A stretch of DNA of 64,000 nt from the NCBI RefSeq assembly GCF_900258035.1, contig NZ_OGTP01000002.1:372001-436000 (forward strand), written 5' to 3'. Position 1 is the stretch's first letter; the number at the start of each line of letters is the position of its first letter. The stretch is from Caballeronia novacaledonica. Lineage in GTDB: Bacteria > Pseudomonadota > Gammaproteobacteria > Burkholderiales > Burkholderiaceae. Below are positions 60,147-64,000 of the stretch, piece by piece. The notes beneath the pieces are model-generated. The model had not been told where the DNA came from. It saw nothing but the letters and a program-made list of their open reading frames with translations, and searched no databases. A program made the position numbers and the translations under genes.

Positions 60147-61172
60147 TCAGCCGTTGCCTTGCGACTGCGTTTGAGTCTGCGTTTGCGTTTGTGACTGCGA
60201 TTGCGTCTGTGTTTGCGCGGGCGGCTCCGGCGCAATCGGCAACAGGAACTCGCGGCTCACGCGGCCCGCGAGATCATTCACGCGTGCGAGAAAGTCCACG
60301 AGATAGGCATGCAATCCGCCTCTGAGAATGTCGCGGATGCGCCCGTTCTTCAGTTCCGCGCTCAGTTGCGCGGCGAGTCGCGTCGCTTCCGTATCGCGCC
60401 CTTTCGTCACCTGGCCGATCAGTTGTTCGACTTCGGCGATGCTTGCCGCAAGCGAACGCGGCCAGTCGCCATAAAGGATCAGAAGGCCCGCGACGCGTTC
60501 CGGCGTAATGACATCGCGATAAACCCGGCGATACACCTCGAAGCCAGACACCGAACCGAGCACAGCCACCCAATGGTGATAATCGAACGGTTGTGCGGAA
60601 GTATCGGCGCGCTGTTCCATCATTTCGAATTTGACGTCAAGAATGCGCGCCGTATTGTCCGCTCGTTCGATGAAAGTCCCGAGACGCATGAAATAAAACG
60701 CGTCGTCCTTGACGAGCGTGCCGAGCTGAACGCCACGCGAAAGATGCGAGCGGAATTTCACCCATTCGAAGAACGTATAGGGCTCGCGCTCCAGAATGCT
60801 GTCGGCGAGCATGCGCTGACAGTCGAGCCACGTCGTGTTGAGCGATTCCCATAACTCGCTATTCGTCGAACTGCGCACGGCTCGCGCATTCTCGCGCGCG
60901 GCCCGCAAACAACTGACGATCGATGAGGGATTCGACAGATCACGCGCCATGAAGTCGATCACGTCGCGGCTTTCCATGCCGTGGTGCGCGGCTGAGTAGA
61001 TGCCGCTCAATTCCGATATCGACAACATTGCGCGCCAGCCGAGTTCCGCGTATTCGTCGGACTGAGGCAAGAGCGAAAGCTGATAGTTCGCATCGAGCAT
61101 CCGGGCAGTGTTTTCAGCGCGCTCGGTATAGCGCGCCATCCAGAAGAGATGATCCGCGGTACGGCTCAGCAT
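60147..61172 (-). CDS. Alpha-E domain protein with Gln/Thr repeat tail
   Basis: A 341-residue all-helical protein of the alpha-E family, opening MLSRTADHLFWMARYTERAE, the family signature, with a second copy-like helix FMRLGTFIERADNTARIL. It normally pairs with a circularly permuted ATP-grasp protein, encoded here 60 bp upstream, and is thought to form part of the ligase complex. The C terminus is a low-complexity Gln/Thr/Ser tail (QTQTQSQSQTQTQTQTQ) encoded by a hexanucleotide repeat. The start at 61172 is set by the family opening. Confidence 0.87.
   Translation of the reverse strand: MLSRTADHLFWMARYTERAENTARMLDANYQLSLLPQSDEYAELGWRAMLSISELSGIYSAAHHGMESRDVIDFMARDLSNPSSIVSCLRAARENARAVRSSTNSELWESLNTTWLDCQRMLADSILEREPYTFFEWVKFRSHLSRGVQLGTLVKDDAFYFMRLGTFIERADNTARILDVKFEMMEQRADTSAQPFDYHHWVAVLGSVSGFEVYRRVYRDVITPERVAGLLILYGDWPRSLAASIAEVEQLIGQVTKGRDTEATRLAAQLSAELKNGRIRDILRGGLHAYLVDFLARVNDLAGRVSREFLLPIAPEPPAQTQTQSQSQTQTQTQTQSQGNG
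60153..60217. repeat. Hexanucleotide microsatellite (GTTTGC-type)
   Basis: About ten degenerate units of a GTTTGC/GACTGC/GTCTGC hexamer run through the 3' end of the alpha-E gene and encode the Gln-Thr/Gln-Ser tail. The 6-bp unit keeps the frame, so unit number can vary without breaking the protein. Confidence 0.75.
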
Positions 61173-61231
61173 GGGTATTCCCGGTTGATTGTCGTTGTCT
61201 TTAGTCGCAGTGCTTTCTTCAGGACGTTTCC

Positions 61232-62704
61232 TCAGCGTTCGAGTACCCACGTATCCTTCGTGCCGCCGCCTTGCGATGAATTCACGACGAGCGAGCCTTC
61301 CCGCAACGCGACTCGCGTCAGGCCGCCCGGAACCATCCGCACTTCAGTGCCCGACAACACGAAGGGACGCAAGTCGATATGACGCGGTGCGATGCCCGCC
61401 TCGACATACGTCGGACATGTGGAAAGCGCGAGCGTCGGCTGCGCAATGTACTTCTCAGGATGAGCTTCGAGTACCGCCCGAAACTCCGCGATTTGCGCCG
61501 CCGTCGACGCAGGGCCGACCAGCATTCCATAACCGCCCGCGCCATGCGTTTCCTTGACGACGAGTTCAGGCAAATGATCGAGCACGTATGCGAGATCGTC
61601 GGGCTTGCGGCACATCCATGTCGGGACGTTGTTCAGAATCGGCTCTTCGCCGAGATAGAAGCGCACCATATCCGGTACGTAGGGATAGATCGATTTATCG
61701 TCTGCGATACCGGTGCCCACCGCATTGCACAACGACACATTGCCCGCGCGATACGCGCTGATCAGTCCCGGCACGCCGAGCGCGGAGTCCGGGCGAAACA
61801 CGAGCGGATCGAGGAAATCATCGTCGACGCGGCGATAGATCACATCGACACGCTGCGGTCCCTGTGTCGTGCGCATATAAACACAGTCGTTCTCGACGAA
61901 AAGATCCTGCCCTTCGACGAGCTCGACGCCCATCTGCTGCGCGAGAAACGCGTGTTCGAAATAGGCCGAGTTATACATGCCCGGCGTCATGACGACGATG
62001 GTCGGATTCTCGGCGCCGGCCGGCGCGGCCGCACGCAAGGTATCGAGCAGCAAGTCCGGATAATGCGCGACGGGCGCAACGCGATTGCGCGCGAAGAGAT
62101 CGGGGAAAAGCCGCATCATCATCTTGCGGTTTTCCAGCATGTACGACACGCCCGACGGAACGCGCAGGTTATCCTCGAGCACATAGAACTCGCCTTGCCC
62201 GGCTCGCACGATATCGATACCGGCGATATGCGCATAGATATCGCGCGCGACATCGACGCCACGCATCTCCGGACGATATTGCGAGTTTCCGACTATCTGC
62301 GCCTCGGGAATGATGCCCGCGCGAATGATGTCCTGCTCGTGGTAAATGTCGTGGATGAAGCGGTTGAGCGCATTCACGCGCTGTCGCAAGCCGCGCTCCA
62401 GTGCGCGCCATTCGTCTGCGGGAAAGATGCGCGGAATGACATCGAAAGGAATCGTGCGCTCCGGAATGATGCCCGGCAGATCGCTCGTTCCATAGACCGC
62501 GAAGGTAATGCCCACACGTCTGAAGTTGAGATCCGCTTCCGCGCGCTTGATATCGATCTGCTGCTCGCTTTGCGCAGAGAGCCAGGCCATGAAGTCACGG
62601 TAGTGCGTGCGTGGATTGGCCACGCCGCGAAACGCCACCGCCGTCACGCCGCGCGCCTCCAGATCGCTGCGCTCGAACATCTCGTTGAAGAATGCTTGCG
62701 TCAT
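61232..62704 (-). CDS. Circularly permuted ATP-grasp ligase
   Basis: A 490-residue protein. The opening includes GITFAVYGTSDLPGIIPERTIPFD and the RVPSGVSYMLENRKMMMRLFP segment of the permuted ATP-grasp family. ETHGAGGYGMLVGP is the nucleotide-binding loop with its lysine, and PGGLTRVALREGSLVVNSSQGGGTKDTW closes the fold. It likely activates a carboxylate with ATP for amide-bond formation; substrate unknown. It is the first gene of the minus-strand block, followed at 60 bp by its alpha-E partner. Start 62704 is chosen because the longer upstream frame is not family-like. Confidence 0.88.
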   Translation of the reverse strand: MTQAFFNEMFERSDLEARGVTAVAFRGVANPRTHYRDFMAWLSAQSEQQIDIKRAEADLNFRRVGITFAVYGTSDLPGIIPERTIPFDVIPRIFPADEWRALERGLRQRVNALNRFIHDIYHEQDIIRAGIIPEAQIVGNSQYRPEMRGVDVARDIYAHIAGIDIVRAGQGEFYVLEDNLRVPSGVSYMLENRKMMMRLFPDLFARNRVAPVAHYPDLLLDTLRAAAPAGAENPTIVVMTPGMYNSAYFEHAFLAQQMGVELVEGQDLFVENDCVYMRTTQGPQRVDVIYRRVDDDFLDPLVFRPDSALGVPGLISAYRAGNVSLCNAVGTGIADDKSIYPYVPDMVRFYLGEEPILNNVPTWMCRKPDDLAYVLDHLPELVVKETHGAGGYGMLVGPASTAAQIAEFRAVLEAHPEKYIAQPTLALSTCPTYVEAGIAPRHIDLRPFVLSGTEVRMVPGGLTRVALREGSLVVNSSQGGGTKDTWVLER

Positions 62705-63115
62705 AGCCGGTCTTCCAAATGAAGTGCATGCCGGGGTGGCGGTTCCCGTCGCTCGTATTACTGGTTGCACTCGCGAAACGCTTGAAGAGCCCGAAAGACG
62801 CGGCGTATCCGAGTTCTGGATACGCCGATAGGCGACCTTGTAGCGCGATGCTCTTTTTGTCCTGCATCGATTGCGCGGGCAGCCCAGTGCCAAATGAGAA
62901 AAAGCAACTTCAATGCCAATGATATGAGCGCTTCACCTCCTCAAATAGAGCACGTCTAAATCGCGATTTGTTAATTATTTGCACCAAAACAGCGCACTTA
63001 CAACATGCGTTGCACAGTCGAAGGTTGAATTTCATGCTGCATGACGGTGCGCAACATACGGCAACCTCGCGTGGCGCCGGTATCATAGGCGTCTCATTGC
63101 ACGTCAATCACCCCT
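62705..63115. promoter_or_regulatory. Divergent intergenic region before yceH
   Basis: A 411-bp gap with no supported gene. It contains the most AT-rich stretch of this end of the window (about 62920-63010, with TTGTTAATTATTTGC), a likely place for promoters of the ATP-grasp block (minus) and yceH (plus). No clear palindrome or -35/-10 pair was found. Confidence 0.45.
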
Positions 63116-63823
63116 ATGAACACGTCTTCCGAAGCCGCACCCCGTCCCACTCTGCGCGAACTGACGCCGCTCGAAGCGCGCGTGCTTGGCGTGCTTGTCG
63201 AGAAACAGCATACCGTGCCGGACACTTATCCTCTTTCGTTGAATTCCCTAACCTCGGGGTGCAATCAGAAGACCGCGCGCTCGCCCGTCATGAACGTGAG
63301 CGAGGACGAAGTGCTGACAACCATCGATGGCCTGAAGCGTTTGAGCCTCGTCTTTGAAGGTAGCAGCAGCCGGGTGCCGCGCTTCGAACATAACGTGAAC
63401 CGCGTGCTGGGCGTGCCGAGCCAGTCGGTTGCGCTTCTTGCAACCTTGTTTCTGCGTGGGCCGCAGACGGCAGCGGAATTGCGCGCAAATAGCGCGAGGC
63501 TGCATTCGTTTGCGGACATATCATCGGTCGAAAGCTTTCTCGACGAACTCGCCGCAAACGATCCGCCACGCGTCGTCAAACTGTCACGCACGCCCGGAGA
63601 GCGCGAGAGCCGCTGGATGCATTTGCTATGCGGCGAAGTGAGTGTCAGCGACATGCCCCTGCGCGAGACGCAAGGCGCAGAGTCCTACTCGCTTTCCGAA
63701 TTCGAAGCACTGAAGTCCGAGCAAAAGCGCCTTACGCATGAAGTCGCGCAATTGCGCGCCATGGTCCAGCAAATGGCGAGCGAATTGGGTATCACGCTGG
63801 ATTCGCCATCGTCCGATGCCTGA
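63116..63823 (+). CDS. yceH: YceH-family (DUF480) protein
   Basis: A 235-residue protein. LTPLEARVLGVLVEKQHTVPDTYPLSLNSL and GCNQKTARSPVMNVSEDEV are the unmistakable opening of the YceH/DUF480 family, which folds as two winged helices. The C-terminal helix is coiled-coil-like (LKSEQKRLTHEVAQLRAMV). Length is standard. The biochemical function of the family is not well established. It is followed 3 bp later by mnmC, suggesting co-transcription. Confidence 0.92.
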   Translation: MNTSSEAAPRPTLRELTPLEARVLGVLVEKQHTVPDTYPLSLNSLTSGCNQKTARSPVMNVSEDEVLTTIDGLKRLSLVFEGSSSRVPRFEHNVNRVLGVPSQSVALLATLFLRGPQTAAELRANSARLHSFADISSVESFLDELAANDPPRVVKLSRTPGERESRWMHLLCGEVSVSDMPLRETQGAESYSLSEFEALKSEQKRLTHEVAQLRAMVQQMASELGITLDSPSSDA

Positions 63824-63826
63824 ACG

Positions 63827-64000
63827 ATGGATGCGCCGCTGATTCGCGCGCCGCTCGTGTTTCGCGACGACGGAACACCGTATTCACCTCGTCACGACGA
63901 CATCTATCACAGCGCGGCGGGCGCACTGGCGCAGGCGCGCCACGTCTTTCTCGATGGCAACGGCTTGCCCGCGCGTTGGCGCGAAAAGCCGCGCTTCACC
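63827..64000 (+). CDS. mnmC: tRNA 5-methylaminomethyl-2-thiouridine enzyme MnmC, N-terminal part (partial)
   Basis: The first 58 residues of a protein running off the window. [20 protein letters not shown] and DGNGLPARW match the start of the methyltransferase domain of MnmC, which finishes the wobble-uridine modification mnm5s2U34. The ATG at 63827 is 3 bp after the yceH stop. The rest of the methyltransferase and the FAD oxidase half lie outside the window. Confidence 0.85.
   Translation, partial: MDAPLIRAPLVFRDDGTPYSPRHDDIYHSAAGALAQARHVFLDGNGLPARWREKPRFT

Noticed and set aside
61232..62893. Upstream extension of the ATP-grasp gene to 62893
   Set aside because: The added 63 residues are low-complexity and not family-like; the conserved start MTQAFF at 62704 is preferred.

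Overview
The window is high-GC DNA packed with genes on both strands. Gene content and order point to a betaproteobacterium of the Burkholderia sensu lato group (Burkholderia/Paraburkholderia/Caballeronia). The supporting signs are an aryl-polyene-type locus, a yqjI/yqjH-like pair, yceH followed by mnmC, and a block of ATP-grasp, alpha-E and transglutaminase genes. The genus call is inference. I saw no rRNA, tRNA, CRISPR array, phage or complete insertion sequence.

Layout. 1-2445: the tail of a sensor kinase, then an exported GH28 pectinase-like enzyme. 2429-18190: a divergent aryl polyene (APE/xanthomonadin-like) pigment locus. Its left arm (minus strand) holds an ACP, ketoreductase, halogenase-like flavoprotein, OmpV-like protein, acyltransferase and glycosyltransferase. 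Its right arm (plus strand) holds a membrane protein, an AMP-ligase/dehydratase fusion, acyltransferase, LolA-like carrier, RND/MMPL exporter, deacetylase, methyltransferase, ketosynthase, ketosynthase-like partner and dehydratase. 18163-20542: a UbiE-like methyltransferase, a membrane protein and a flavin reductase-like protein. 20635-22276: a PadR regulator (YqjI-like) with a clear promoter/operator, and a siderophore-interacting reductase (YqjH-like). 22347-29709: a sugar-acid dehydratase, an exported unknown, a diguanylate cyclase, a LysE exporter, a double-glycine-leader small peptide and a FUSC-type membrane protein.

29706-39859: a catabolic regulon of unknown substrate. It has a PLP aldolase/dehydratase, a CaiB-type CoA-transferase, a crotonase, an MFS transporter, a large FAD/Fe-S dehydrogenase and a class V aminotransferase, with a divergent FadR-type GntR regulator. 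39943-51758: mixed genes, including an AlkA-like glycosylase, a membrane-anchored lipase-like protein, a Tat-exported NHL protein, a TetR regulator with a perfect palindrome, a truncated hydroxyacid dehydrogenase, a repetitive surface protein, a TAXI-type receptor, a phospholipase D lipoprotein and an aldo/keto reductase. 51879-62704: two circularly permuted ATP-grasp ligases, two alpha-E domains, two transglutaminase-like proteins and a zinc-ribbon metallopeptidase. This is probably an uncharacterised peptide/amide-forming system. 63116-64000: yceH and the start of mnmC.

The most unusual signal not explained by genes is a family of short AT-biased repeats built around GCATGCAAAATGC / GCATTCAA. 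They sit mainly in gaps between genes from 20.5 to 41.6 kb and once inside a coding linker at 57.1 kb. In five of the sites related half-units lie exactly 33 bp apart. None was seen in the APE locus.
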